From IMG/VR virus record IMGVR_UViG_3300032677_000081, positions 1-37,752 of that record: a stretch of 37,752 nt of DNA; one strand, 5' to 3'. Positions 30,294 through 37,752 of the stretch are shown here, piece after piece. The DNA comes from a virus. Under the pieces are notes generated by a model. The model had not been told where the DNA came from. It worked only from the letters and a program-made list of their open reading frames with translations, and made no database searches. The translations under genes and the position numbers were made by a program. Within the stretch, counting starts at the first letter, position 1. Every line of letters starts with the position of its first letter.

Positions 30294-30965
30294 ATGATAA
30301 CACTAAGACCCGCTAACACTCGCGGCAATCCTAGAGCACCATTTATCAACAGTTATCGTACATTTAGTTTTCCGGCTTACTACGATAGTCGCTATATGAA
30401 CTATAGCAATCTACAAACCATAAACGATGACCGTGTACAGTATGCCTGGCAGGTGCCTTGGCACGAACACAAAAACATGGAAATCTTTGGCTATGTAGTC
30501 GAAGGGTCAAGTCATCATGTAGACAGCTTAGGTAATGATGTAGAAGTGCCTGCCGGTGCTGTTCAACGCATGAGTGCCGGTAGAGGTATTAGTCACACAG
30601 AAGGCAACACAGCAGACCGACCTAATCGCTATCTACAGTTATGGATACAACCTAACATACTGGACACAGAACCCGAACATGCCTGGCATCAGTTTACTCG
30701 CGAAAATAAACTAAATCAGTTTTGCAATATCACTGAACGGCTACCTATTAAACAGGATGCCCGTTTACTAGCTGGTATTTTTACTGAAAACTATACCTAT
30801 GCTATTGACACTACTCGTCATTACTATCTGTATGTGGTGTCGGGCACAGCTACCATAAACGGCCAACCTGTTATAGAAGGCGATGGTTTAAGTTTTGAAA
30901 ATGAAAACAGGATTGAGATCGTCAATCCTGTAGAGTCTGAAATTATTGTTTTTGATTTAGTTTAA
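30294..30965 (+). CDS. Pirin family (bicupin) protein
   Basis: A 223-residue pirin. The first cupin holds PWHEHKNMEIFGYVVEG and GAVQRMSAGRGISHTEGN. The metal ligands of human pirin (His56, His58, His101, Glu103) are all present here as H57, H59, H101 and E103. The second cupin (about 130-223) is conserved in shape (YYLYVVSGTATINGQPVIEG) without metal ligands, as usual. Bacterial pirins act as quercetin 2,3-dioxygenases or regulators of central metabolism, for example by binding pyruvate dehydrogenase. In a phage it is an unusual auxiliary gene. It follows the beta-rich virion gene by 10 bp and overlaps the convergent TPR gene by 4 bp. Confidence 0.93.
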   Translation: MITLRPANTRGNPRAPFINSYRTFSFPAYYDSRYMNYSNLQTINDDRVQYAWQVPWHEHKNMEIFGYVVEGSSHHVDSLGNDVEVPAGAVQRMSAGRGISHTEGNTADRPNRYLQLWIQPNILDTEPEHAWHQFTRENKLNQFCNITERLPIKQDARLLAGIFTENYTYAIDTTRHYYLYVVSGTATINGQPVIEGDGLSFENENRIEIVNPVESEIIVFDLV

Positions 30966-32116
30966 ATCTTAAACAATTTTAAATGATTATGAATTCTATC
31001 AACGGGCGAGGACCAATCGCCTATTTGTTCTTGTCTGAACAATCTAGCACTAGGATACCAAGGACTGCTATCTCTCTTTAGTAACCAACGCCAGTCAAGG
31101 CCAAACTGATTTAGAGGAATCCAAGTAGGACGACCCAGTGCGCCAGCTAGGTGTGCCATGGCAGTGTCTACACTGACAACCACATCTAAATGAGCAACCA
31201 AGGCTGCGGTATCAGAGAAACTGTTGATTTCACCTGGGAAACAGCGCACACCTAATTCACCTAACTTGGCATCCTGCTCGGCAGAGCAGTCATACTGTAA
31301 ATTGAACCATTCATAGTCACTGTTTCTGGTAATAAGATCAATAGCATTGTCAAACTTCATGGCCTTGTGTTGATTGATCCAGGAGTCAGGACGACCTGAC
31401 CAGCAGATACCTACACGCAGTTTTTTCTTTAGGCCCAAACGAATCTGCCAGTCTTTGACCTTTTGTGCATTGGGCATAATGTATTGTAGTTCATGGGCCA
31501 TGTTATCAAGGTTGACTTTTAGTATGCCCGGAATACTCATAATAGGAGTCCAGTAGTCAAACTGTTCTGGTACTTCGTTAAGGCGTATAATTGTGCCGAC
31601 CTGTTGTTCTTGAAATAGCGGAATTAATGGGTCAGCTACCTGCATAAACACATTAGCACCTTGGCCTCGCAAAATTTTCAAATATCTAAAAAATTGCAAA
31701 TTGTCACCGTGCCCCTGTTCGCCCATGATCAAAATAGTTTTGTCTTTTAGATCCTGACCAGACCAACGAGGTTGTGTGTATTTTGGCAACTGTCCTGCTA
31801 AATGTTCGTACTGCCATCGCCATTCGTATTCAGGCCAACCGCGGTCATAATCACCCATCAGCAAATAGGCCACTGCTAGGTTAAAATGTCCGGTTACAAA
31901 GTCTGGTGCCATAGCAATGGCATTTTGTAAAAACGGAACGGCCCGTTCTGGGAATCCGCACTCGCGAATCACATTACCGTAGTTGTTAAATGCCGATACA
32001 GAATTTGGATCTTCGATCAGTGCTGTAGCATAGCATTTTAAAGCATCCGCTGGCTGATGATTAGCCCGATACTCATTACCTTTTTCGATTAAATCTGCAA
32101 TAGTTGTCATGAACAT
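30962..32116 (-). CDS. TPR protein with GT-B glycosyltransferase-like domain
   Basis: A protein of about 384 residues. Residues 1-100 are TPR repeats (ADALKCYATALIEDPNSVSA, FNNYGNVIRECGFPERAVPF). The C-terminal domain shows the motif set of TPR-linked glycosyltransferases: ILIMGEQGHGDNLQFFRYL, then VVSVDTAMAHLAGALGRP, and GLDWRWLL..SPWYPSARLFRQ. Such proteins may glycosylate proteins or surface polysaccharide. The frame extends to an ATG at 32173, but TPR homology begins after MFMTTIADL, so ATG 32116 (or 32110) is preferred; no start has a good ribosome binding site. It stands alone on the minus strand between two plus-strand blocks. Confidence 0.75.
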   Translation of the reverse strand: MFMTTIADLIEKGNEYRANHQPADALKCYATALIEDPNSVSAFNNYGNVIRECGFPERAVPFLQNAIAMAPDFVTGHFNLAVAYLLMGDYDRGWPEYEWRWQYEHLAGQLPKYTQPRWSGQDLKDKTILIMGEQGHGDNLQFFRYLKILRGQGANVFMQVADPLIPLFQEQQVGTIIRLNEVPEQFDYWTPIMSIPGILKVNLDNMAHELQYIMPNAQKVKDWQIRLGLKKKLRVGICWSGRPDSWINQHKAMKFDNAIDLITRNSDYEWFNLQYDCSAEQDAKLGELGVRCFPGEINSFSDTAALVAHLDVVVSVDTAMAHLAGALGRPTWIPLNQFGLDWRWLLKRDSSPWYPSARLFRQEQIGDWSSPVDRIHNHLKLFKI

Positions 32117-32156
32117 ATTTAATTCAGCCTGCAACGACCAAAATATTTGTTTTACC

Positions 32157-32164
32157 CATAAATA
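32157..32164 (+). promoter_or_regulatory. Late promoter box CATAAATA before MGRPLK gene 1
   Basis: CATAAATA matches NATAAATA. It starts a leader of about 90 nt before the ATG at 32260, ending in the strong ribosome binding site TTAAGGAG. This is among the best-placed late boxes in the window. Confidence 0.55.
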
Positions 32165-32171
32165 CTTGATC

Positions 32172-32232
32172 AACGCAATCCTGCGTTTTATGCTGATGAT
32201 TAATACCCAACAGCGTAGCGGCTAGAACCCGC
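32172..32232 (+). promoter_or_regulatory. Structured 5' leader of MGRPLK gene 1
   Basis: AACGCA/TGCGTT (32172-32177/32182-32187, loop ATCC) would sit at the very 5' end of a transcript started at the CATAAATA box. A second hairpin, GCGG/CCGC (32218-32221/32229-32232), lies in the middle of the leader. A 5'-terminal stem could protect an abundant mRNA from decay; this is inference. Confidence 0.35.
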
Positions 32233-32259
32233 ATCGGACTTCTTTAAGGAGAAAACAAA

Positions 32260-33294
32260 ATGGGTCGTCCACTTAAAATACAAAAATATTCCGCCGGTTC
32301 CGGTGATACAAGCAAAAATGGTGTAGGTGTTGCCATTGACCAAGGCTTCCCACAGTTTGCCAATGTAGAAGTGCCTGTAGTTCCTACTGGCATGACCAGC
32401 TCAGAGTTCTTGGGTGTAGTCGGCGGTGCTAATGCACTTAACGGAACCAGTATTGCTAGTTCTGCATTTCCTGTAGTTAAAATTATAGCTAATGTTAATG
32501 GACAGCAAGGCAATGCATACATTATTACACAAAAAGGTCAGACCAAGTATTTGGTTTCTGGTGAAGACAGTGTGTATGCTAACAACCTTACAACAGGTTA
32601 TTCATATCAAATTACTAATCTAGGTACAGGCACAAACTGGACACAGTTAGGCGCTGGTGTTAATCCACAGCCTGGACAAGTGTTTACTTGCCAATTACCA
32701 CTAGGTTCTGGTACTGGTAATGGTACAGCCAGTGACGCAGGTCAATGCACTTTGGTAACTAGTAATGTGCTAACAACCGGACAGATGAATATGACATTCC
32801 AGTCAGGTGGTAATTTAGTTTATGCAAGTCGCTTGACTAACAAGTACATTTTTGACGGATCAACTCCTCCAAATCGTTACGCTGTTAACTTCTTTGCTCC
32901 TGAATCTGCTGCCGCTATTGCCAATGTTAATATTACAGGCAATGCTGGTACATTTACAAGTAATGCATACTCTACCTACACAGTCGGTAGTACAATTACT
33001 ATTAGTGGCAATCTTTCAAATGTGGCAACTGGTAATATCTCAGGATACACCAGTCCAAGTACATACTACATTACTGCTACCAATGGAACTACAACATTTA
33101 CATTGAGTACAACTGCAGGTGGTGCTAATATTGTTACTACCGCTGGTAATACCACTGGTTGGACATTCACAGCTGAAGGCGCCGCTACAACTGTAGTTAA
33201 ATCTGGTGCAGACAATGCAACTTGGGTAGGTACAAGTGGACCTGCTAACACAGGTAATATTTCGTTAGCACAAGTTTCTAACTATACATCTTAA
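32260..33294 (+). CDS. MGRPLK-type structural protein 1
   Basis: A 344-residue protein starting MGRPLKIQK and sharing its layout with the next gene. Common features are a GFPQFANVEVP segment, SSEFLGVVGG, QKGQTKYLVSGE, a YQITNLGTGTNWTQLGAG segment followed by PGQVFTCQ...GSGTGNGTA, and ANTGNISLAQVSNYTS at the end. The SLGTTxWTxxGA..xxGxxFTATGxGTGTGTA pattern is widespread in tail and decoration proteins of aquatic phages. Compared with its paralogue it has an extra Thr/Asn/Gly-rich block at about 220-300. A strong ribosome binding site and a long leader suggest high expression, so a major virion component is likely. The exact location is unknown. Confidence 0.7.
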   Translation: MGRPLKIQKYSAGSGDTSKNGVGVAIDQGFPQFANVEVPVVPTGMTSSEFLGVVGGANALNGTSIASSAFPVVKIIANVNGQQGNAYIITQKGQTKYLVSGEDSVYANNLTTGYSYQITNLGTGTNWTQLGAGVNPQPGQVFTCQLPLGSGTGNGTASDAGQCTLVTSNVLTTGQMNMTFQSGGNLVYASRLTNKYIFDGSTPPNRYAVNFFAPESAAAIANVNITGNAGTFTSNAYSTYTVGSTITISGNLSNVATGNISGYTSPSTYYITATNGTTTFTLSTTAGGANIVTTAGNTTGWTFTAEGAATTVVKSGADNATWVGTSGPANTGNISLAQVSNYTS

Positions 33295-33309
33295 TAGGAA
33301 AAAACTAAT

Positions 33310-34014
33310 ATGGGTCGTCCATTAAAAATAAAGAAAACCAGTATTGTAAATGCTGGTTACCCACAGTATGGTAATATCTCAGACGGAACTCCTCCAGCTA
33401 GTCCTTGGACTAGCCAGGACTTCGTTGGTGTAGTTGGAGGTATGGAACAAGTTGCTACAGCAACATTTCCTGTGGCCAATGTTACAGTTTATCTTACAGG
33501 TAGTAGTGAGCAAAATGGAGTTATTCTGCGCCAAAAAGGCCAGAGTACATTCTTAGTTGCTCAAAATACCACGGTATATGCTAATGCATTAGTAGCAGGT
33601 CGTAGCTATGTGATCAACACTGTTGGTACTACTAACTGGGGAACAGTTGGTGCTGGTGGCCTAAGTAAAGGTAATAATCCTAGTGTTACCACTGGCGATA
33701 TCTTTACAGCCACGGGTGCTGGTACCGGCACAGGCACAGCGCAACTAGCAGGTCGTTGTGTTTTGGCCAATGTTTCCGCAGGCAATTTAACACCTGGTAC
33801 AATGACAGCTACAGTTACAACCGCTGGTAATACTTCTGTATTACTTAATCGTATTACAGACCACTGGGGTATAGGGTTTGATGGTACTCAGTACTTGCTC
33901 AACTTCTTTGAAGCCAGTGCAAATACAGCAGTCAAAGCTGGTATTGATACACCTACTAGTACCACAGGTGATGATACAGTACCAATGGTTGTGCTTAATA
34001 ATTACACTTCGTAA
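33310..34014 (+). CDS. MGRPLK-type structural protein 2 (paralogue)
   Basis: A 234-residue protein, 15 bp after its paralogue. Shared blocks are MGRPLKIKK, AGYPQYGNIS, SQDFVGVVGGMEQ, LRQKGQSTFLVAQ, SYVINTVGTTNWGTVGAGG, FTATGAGTGTGTAQLAGRC and the closing VPMVVLNNYTS. It lacks the Thr/Asn/Gly-rich block of the first copy. Tandem duplication followed by divergence is the simplest history. It is the last gene before a strong terminator, so both copies form one transcription unit. Confidence 0.7.
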   Translation: MGRPLKIKKTSIVNAGYPQYGNISDGTPPASPWTSQDFVGVVGGMEQVATATFPVANVTVYLTGSSEQNGVILRQKGQSTFLVAQNTTVYANALVAGRSYVINTVGTTNWGTVGAGGLSKGNNPSVTTGDIFTATGAGTGTGTAQLAGRCVLANVSAGNLTPGTMTATVTTAGNTSVLLNRITDHWGIGFDGTQYLLNFFEASANTAVKAGIDTPTSTTGDDTVPMVVLNNYTS

Positions 34015-34032
34015 TCCTAAAGTTTTACCACC

Positions 34033-34058
34033 AAAATCCCGCTTCGGCGGGATTTTTT
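34033..34058 (+). terminator. Strong intrinsic terminator after the MGRPLK pair
   Basis: AAAATCCCGC (34033-34042), loop TTCG and GCGGGATTTT (34047-34056) make a perfect 10-bp stem with a UUCG tetraloop and extra T, a textbook rho-independent terminator, 19 bp after the stop. Confidence 0.93.
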
Positions 34059-34084
34059 ATGATTTATCCTAGCTGTTAAAAACA

Positions 34085-34092
34085 CATAAATA
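34085..34092 (+). promoter_or_regulatory. Late promoter box CATAAATA before the fibre cluster
   Basis: CATAAATA, identical to the box at 32157, lies 18 bp before the ATG at 34111 and directly after a terminator. Together these define a new transcription unit for the fibre genes. Confidence 0.55.
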
Positions 34093-34110
34093 ACAAAAAG
34101 GATTCTATAG

Positions 34111-34713
34111 ATGACCACATACAAAAATACCAGCGGTGACTTTACTTTAACTTGCCAAAACGGCAATGGTATTTTCACAATTAATGCTCAGACAAACTTC
34201 CTTGGAAATGTAACCTATAATGTACCGGCTACTACCAGTACTCCGTTTATTACAGTAGCTGCCAATAATACTGGTACTATCCAGGACATGGGTCTTATTG
34301 CACAAATTAATCCGTCTAGTTTTGCAGGACTGAGATTTGATGTTGCCGCAAATACCTGGCAAATCAGTTCCAGTGTTAGAGCAAACGGTGCTCCTATTGC
34401 GGCCTATACCGACATTGGTGGCAGTACCGGAAACGCCGCAGGTGGTAATACACAGATTCAGTTTAATCAAGCAGGTGCATTTGGTGCCAGCGGAAATTTA
34501 ACTTACGACTATGCTAACAATGCATTGACACTACAAGGTTACGAAGTGTTAGGCAACATTGGAGCCACCCCTGGTACTACTCCAACAAATGCTGTGGCAA
34601 TTTACAACAGCACAGTAGGCGGTGGCGGCACTGGTGTATATGTATTGTCAACCGAAGTCAATGACGAATTGATTAGTAAAACACAAGCTATTGTTTATAG
34701 TTTAATATTTTAA
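34111..34713 (+). CDS. Virion structural/fibre-associated protein (200 aa)
   Basis: A 200-residue Asn/Thr/Gly/Ala-rich protein. The part TQIQFNQAGAFGASGNLTYD followed by YANNALTLQGYEVLGN is the beta-repeat that often precedes trimeric fibre segments in tail fibre proteins. AAAAGGA precedes the ATG. It is the first gene of a fibre cluster with short spacing. It may be a connector or a short fibre. Confidence 0.65.
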   Translation: MTTYKNTSGDFTLTCQNGNGIFTINAQTNFLGNVTYNVPATTSTPFITVAANNTGTIQDMGLIAQINPSSFAGLRFDVAANTWQISSSVRANGAPIAAYTDIGGSTGNAAGGNTQIQFNQAGAFGASGNLTYDYANNALTLQGYEVLGNIGATPGTTPTNAVAIYNSTVGGGGTGVYVLSTEVNDELISKTQAIVYSLIF

Positions 34714-34722
34714 GGAATAATT

Positions 34723-35040
34723 ATGACCCTATCAGTAACAGGAAACATAACAACATCAGCTGGTAATGTTTATGTAAGTAGCGGAAATACCGCAATTACT
34801 TGGTTAAGTATCTGCAACACATCTGCTGGTAATGTTTTGGCAAATGTGTTTGTTGTGCCAAGCGGATTTTCTTCTGGATCTACTACACAGGTATACCAAG
34901 ATTTGTTAATGGTACCTGGAGAAACTTATCAAATTTATGCTGCCGCAGAAAAATTGATCTTGGCTGATCAAGATTCTGTGCAGATTCAATGCAACACAAG
35001 TAGCGCACTAAACGCAGTCACTTCATATACATCAATTTAA
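34723..35040 (+). CDS. Small beta-rich virion protein (105 aa)
   Basis: A 105-residue protein (VTGNITTSAGNVYVSSGNTA, then WLSICNTSAGNVLANVFVVP and MVPGETYQIYAAAEKLILAD). It looks like a single beta-sandwich domain with the 'N.S...v...l.vp' layout of small phage accessory or fibre-base domains. TAAGGAATAATT precedes the ATG. Its stop overlaps the next start (TAATG), so it is coupled to the 133-aa gene. Confidence 0.65.
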   Translation: MTLSVTGNITTSAGNVYVSSGNTAITWLSICNTSAGNVLANVFVVPSGFSSGSTTQVYQDLLMVPGETYQIYAAAEKLILADQDSVQIQCNTSSALNAVTSYTSI

Positions 35041-35441
35041 TGGGTTACTTTGTAAAGAATCGCCGACTGCAATCTGGTAGCACTGGGGTCATCTTGCCCA
35101 CAGGCTCTACAATTCAACGACCAGAGTTTCCTGCATTTGGCCTTATAAGATACAACACCGACAGTGGCATGGTGGAGTATTTTGACGGAACAATGTTTCA
35201 AAGTTTATTGACCGGTGCTAACTTTACCTATGTGGTAGATAACTTTACCGGTGATGGCGTTTCTACCACATTTGGACCAATGAGTCAAGCAGTAGCGAAT
35301 GCCTCTAATATTATTGTTTTCATTGGTGGTATCTATCAGATACCTGTTACCAATTACACGGTTAACGGCACAGTTGATATTACATTTACATCGGCTCCTC
35401 CATTAAATGCAACAATTAATGTGATACACACTCAAGGATAA
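35040..35441 (+). CDS. Fibre-associated protein (133 aa)
   Basis: A 133-residue protein starting in a TAATG overlap. FPAFGLIRYNTDSGMVEYFD followed by GTMFQSL is the common fibre motif in which a Trp/Phe-rich loop packs a short trimeric domain. The second half (FTYVVDNFTGDGVSTTFGPM, then IIVFIGGIYQIPVTNYTVNG) is a domain repeatedly found at the base of fibres in T4-like aquatic phages. It is probably a fibre attachment or hinge protein. Confidence 0.7.
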   Translation: MGYFVKNRRLQSGSTGVILPTGSTIQRPEFPAFGLIRYNTDSGMVEYFDGTMFQSLLTGANFTYVVDNFTGDGVSTTFGPMSQAVANASNIIVFIGGIYQIPVTNYTVNGTVDITFTSAPPLNATINVIHTQG

Positions 35442-35444
35442 TAT

Positions 35445-37574
35445 ATGGGAATTAGTCGTGTAGCCGGTCAGATGTTACAGTCCACTCTGGAAAGAGATGG
35501 AGTCAACTTATCAGTCACTGATCTTGCCAATAGCACACCTGTGCTTTTTCTTGATGTCAACAATGGTCGCGTTGGTGTTAACACTGCGTCACCTGGTACT
35601 GAGCTGGTAGTAGTTGGAAATATTTCAGCCACAGGCAATATTATCAGCAACACAAATTTTGTTGGCAATGGATACTATCTTACTGATATCAATGCCGGCA
35701 ACATTCTTAACAGCTACGGCAATGCCAATGTAGCTGCCTACTTGCCAGTCTATGGCGGCAACATTGCTGTAGCCACTATTTCCAGCAACGCCAATGTTAA
35801 CATTGCAATCTCACCTGGCGCCAATGGCATTGTCACTATTGCCAATACCGCAGGCGGAGCAAGTGGTATACAGTTAGGACCTAATACTCTAGGACAATTT
35901 GTCAGTAATGCTCTTACTTTGACCAGTAACACCAGCGTTACCAACGGCATTGCTGAATTGAATCAAATTTTAGGTAAATTGGTTCCACCAGCACCACCAG
36001 CATTTCCAAATTCTACTGCCTTGTCTATCACCAGCGCAACCACTACAGCTAGAATGGCCAACGGCTTTACACAAACTGATAACACAACCACTGGCAACAA
36101 AGCAGTGGCCGCCGGCACAGTAGTTTCGGCTGTAAGATCAAGCACTTATGCAACCAACACAATCAGTACCACAGGCCCAGGCGATTCGGGTACACTTGCA
36201 GTGTATCTCAATAGTGTTTCGTCAGGCAATGTCACATTTAATCCCTTGGCAACTCCGACTGCCAACGGCGTCTATAGTAACTTGGTAGTAACCAATAACC
36301 AAGACTATCATGCATCAAACGCCAGTATTCCTCCTGGATTCTGGTATGTGTTTAGCTCCAGTGCCACAGGTACAGTACCACAAGGGTGGAACGAAGTTTA
36401 CATCTCAGATACTGCCGCTGGCAATACCAACACTCCGGTCTGGTACTATGATTCCAGTACAGCAGCCGCTCCAGTGTTTAGTTCAACCACCTTTACAGCC
36501 TGTGCTAGTCCTAGTCTAGCCTATTCCAGTACTGTACCACACTACACTGGCAACACCTATTTCAATCTTGGATTTAATGTAAATCGTCTAAGTGCCAACA
36601 TGTATCCTAACAACGGAAACCTGTTGACCAATTCTACCACAGCCGGCGGAGCATTCCTGGCACCGGCTACAGTCAGTTATGCGTCTGCCAATATTGCAGT
36701 TCCTCTGGTCCAGAATTTATATGTTGCAAGTGGCAATGCCACAGCTAATACCACAGCCTACATTGTCAACACTGGATTTGGTAACAGTACCGCAGGTCCT
36801 ACTGTAACAGTGACAAACAGCTACAACACCACTACAAATACCTTTACACCGGCTGGCGTAGTATTATACAAAAATGGTAACACCACAGCCATAGATGAAG
36901 GCAATATTGTGATTGGCAGTAACATTGGTAGTGGGTCAGGCAGTGCTTATCGTATTGTTAATCCTAGCGGCAATACTGTGGCAGACTATCCGGTTTACAC
37001 CGGCTCAGAAGCCACCTTCAACAGCCAAACTGGCCCATTTTACACCACAGATGCTACAGTGACTGGAGTAGGATCTCAAGGTGTGTTACGCTTTGATAAA
37101 ACAAATTACAGCACTGGATATTTGCCAGCGGGTCCTAATCTAAGTGCTCAACAAAATACCCAGTATTTTACATTTAAGTTTGTACGCACCTCAGTCAGTA
37201 AGTTCAATATTCAGTATGTTGGCACTGTGGCCGGCATGTGGGTAGCCTTGCCTGGATCAGTATTTGACACCGCATCGGGCAATGTTGGTCCTACATCAGG
37301 ACTCAACGGTTGGCTCAACATGTGTGTGCCCTACGGCGGAGCTGGTATTCCAGGATCCAACGGCCACGGCGGTAACGGCAGTGATGGCTGTGCCCTGGGC
37401 GGAGCAGTAATTCCAAATACACTACAGTCTAACGCTTCTACTGCATTTGGTTATACTTGTACATTTGGAACAGTTAATAGTTCTAGTACAGCTACTAATG
37501 AAATTTATGTAAGAATTAAACTGACCTCAGGGCAGTCAGTGACAGCATTAAGTTTACAAACGGCGAGTAATTAA
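35445..37574 (+). CDS. Long tail fibre/adhesin-like protein
   Basis: A 709-residue Asn/Thr/Ser/Ala/Gly-rich fibre. The N-terminus (MGISRVAGQMLQSTLERDGV...LFLDVNNGRVGVNTASPGTE) is a well-known virion attachment head of fibres in aquatic myoviruses, followed by short beta repeats (VVGNISATGNIISNTNFVGN). The middle is a long beta-rich shaft. The C-terminal 130 residues (about 575-709) form a compact domain with MWVALPGSVFD, a Gly-rich PYGGAGIPGSNGHGGNGSDG turn and EIYVRIKLTSGQSVTALSLQ, probably the receptor-binding or trimerisation tip. It starts 3 bp after the previous gene. Confidence 0.75.
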   Translation: MGISRVAGQMLQSTLERDGVNLSVTDLANSTPVLFLDVNNGRVGVNTASPGTELVVVGNISATGNIISNTNFVGNGYYLTDINAGNILNSYGNANVAAYLPVYGGNIAVATISSNANVNIAISPGANGIVTIANTAGGASGIQLGPNTLGQFVSNALTLTSNTSVTNGIAELNQILGKLVPPAPPAFPNSTALSITSATTTARMANGFTQTDNTTTGNKAVAAGTVVSAVRSSTYATNTISTTGPGDSGTLAVYLNSVSSGNVTFNPLATPTANGVYSNLVVTNNQDYHASNASIPPGFWYVFSSSATGTVPQGWNEVYISDTAAGNTNTPVWYYDSSTAAAPVFSSTTFTACASPSLAYSSTVPHYTGNTYFNLGFNVNRLSANMYPNNGNLLTNSTTAGGAFLAPATVSYASANIAVPLVQNLYVASGNATANTTAYIVNTGFGNSTAGPTVTVTNSYNTTTNTFTPAGVVLYKNGNTTAIDEGNIVIGSNIGSGSGSAYRIVNPSGNTVADYPVYTGSEATFNSQTGPFYTTDATVTGVGSQGVLRFDKTNYSTGYLPAGPNLSAQQNTQYFTFKFVRTSVSKFNIQYVGTVAGMWVALPGSVFDTASGNVGPTSGLNGWLNMCVPYGGAGIPGSNGHGGNGSDGCALGGAVIPNTLQSNASTAFGYTCTFGTVNSSSTATNEIYVRIKLTSGQSVTALSLQTASN

Positions 37575-37576
37575 CA

Positions 37577-37752
37577 ATGACCATTAGCGAATCACAATAT
37601 GTAGACCTACTGGTTAAGAAACTGTATGGCGTAGCCAAGACAGATACGCCACAGAACAAAAGTCCTACCAACGAGCCAATTCCTAGTCCAGAACTAAATC
37701 GTGGCGATACTCTATGGACACAGGCCAATCAGATACCTGCAACACCGGCTCA
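37577..37752 (+). CDS. Start of another fibre/virion protein (cut by window end)
   Basis: An ATG at 37577, 2 bp after the fibre stop, opens a frame that stays open to the right edge (58 codons). It begins TISESQYVDLLVKKLYGVAK, followed by a Pro/Asn-rich stretch (PTNEPIPSPELNRGDTLW). This start resembles the attachment region of other structural proteins of T4-like aquatic phages. The spacing and strand fit the fibre operon. Nothing more can be said from the fragment. Confidence 0.7.
   Translation, partial: MTISESQYVDLLVKKLYGVAKTDTPQNKSPTNEPIPSPELNRGDTLWTQANQIPATPA

Noticed and set aside
32117-32173. ATG at 32173 as start of the TPR protein
   Set aside because: The extra 19 residues lack homology, no ribosome binding site is seen, and the segment overlaps the CATAAATA box of the opposite unit. 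ATG 32116 or 32110 is preferred.
32260-37574. CRISPR-like or tandem DNA repeats in the fibre region
   Set aside because: The repetitiveness comes from Asn/Thr/Gly/Ala codon use in beta-rich proteins. No regular repeat-spacer spacing was found.

Overview
The window is part of the genome of a T4-like myovirus (contractile-tailed phage), most likely from an aquatic environment. The evidence is a near-continuous run of recognisable T4-type genes. These are the head block gp20-(74 aa)-gp67-like-gp21-gp22-gp23, the baseplate genes (gp6, gp25, gp5, gp53-like, a gp48/54-type protein, gp26), the late sigma factor gp55 and the recombination nuclease pair gp47/gp46. Short A/T-rich boxes resembling the T4/cyanophage late promoter (NATAAATA and close variants) sit before several genes on both strands. 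The host cannot be named from the sequence. I saw no tRNA, rRNA, CRISPR, integrase or transposase.

Layout. 1-10910 (minus): baseplate operon read right to left: gp48/54-type tube cap, gp53-like, two hub-like proteins, gp5 hub/spike, a Ser/Leu/Gly-rich protein, gp25 and gp6 (runs off the left edge). 11025-16038 (plus): gp55, gp47, gp46, a radical SAM/SPASM protein and a GIY-YIG nuclease. 16040-16445: about 400 bp with no gene but dense in inverted repeats, a candidate structured RNA. 16449-19945: small blocks on alternating strands, with a sulfotransferase-like protein, a DUF6614-like protein, an ATE-like acyltransferase, an unknown protein, and gp26 overlapped by a 93-codon frame. 19972-28396 (plus): tape measure protein with a lytic domain, then the head genes ending at a terminator after gp23. 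28551-30965 (plus): GIY-YIG homing endonuclease, two small proteins and a pirin. 32116-30962 (minus): TPR glycosyltransferase-like protein. 32260-37752 (plus): two MGRPLK paralogues, small virion proteins, a long fibre protein and the start of one more gene.

How it fits together. gp55 would direct transcription from the late boxes; its own cluster also has a good sigma70-type promoter, which suits early or middle expression. gp46/47 supply recombination-dependent replication. gp21 would process the gp67/gp22/gp23 prohead. The gp5 homologue has no lysozyme domain, while the tape measure protein ends in a transglycosylase-like domain, so cell-wall cutting seems to have moved.

Most notable observations: (i) a canonical -1 slippery heptamer (T TTT TTC) four sense codons before the gp26 stop, in the overlap with the 93-codon frame, predicting a gp26 extension protein next to the tape measure gene, in the manner of lambda G/GT; (ii) the structured, gene-free 16.04-16.45 kb region beside a GIY-YIG gene; (iii) a set of non-virion genes (pirin with all four metal ligands, radical SAM/SPASM, ATE-like transferase, sulfotransferase-like, TPR glycosyltransferase-like) inserted among morphogenesis genes.
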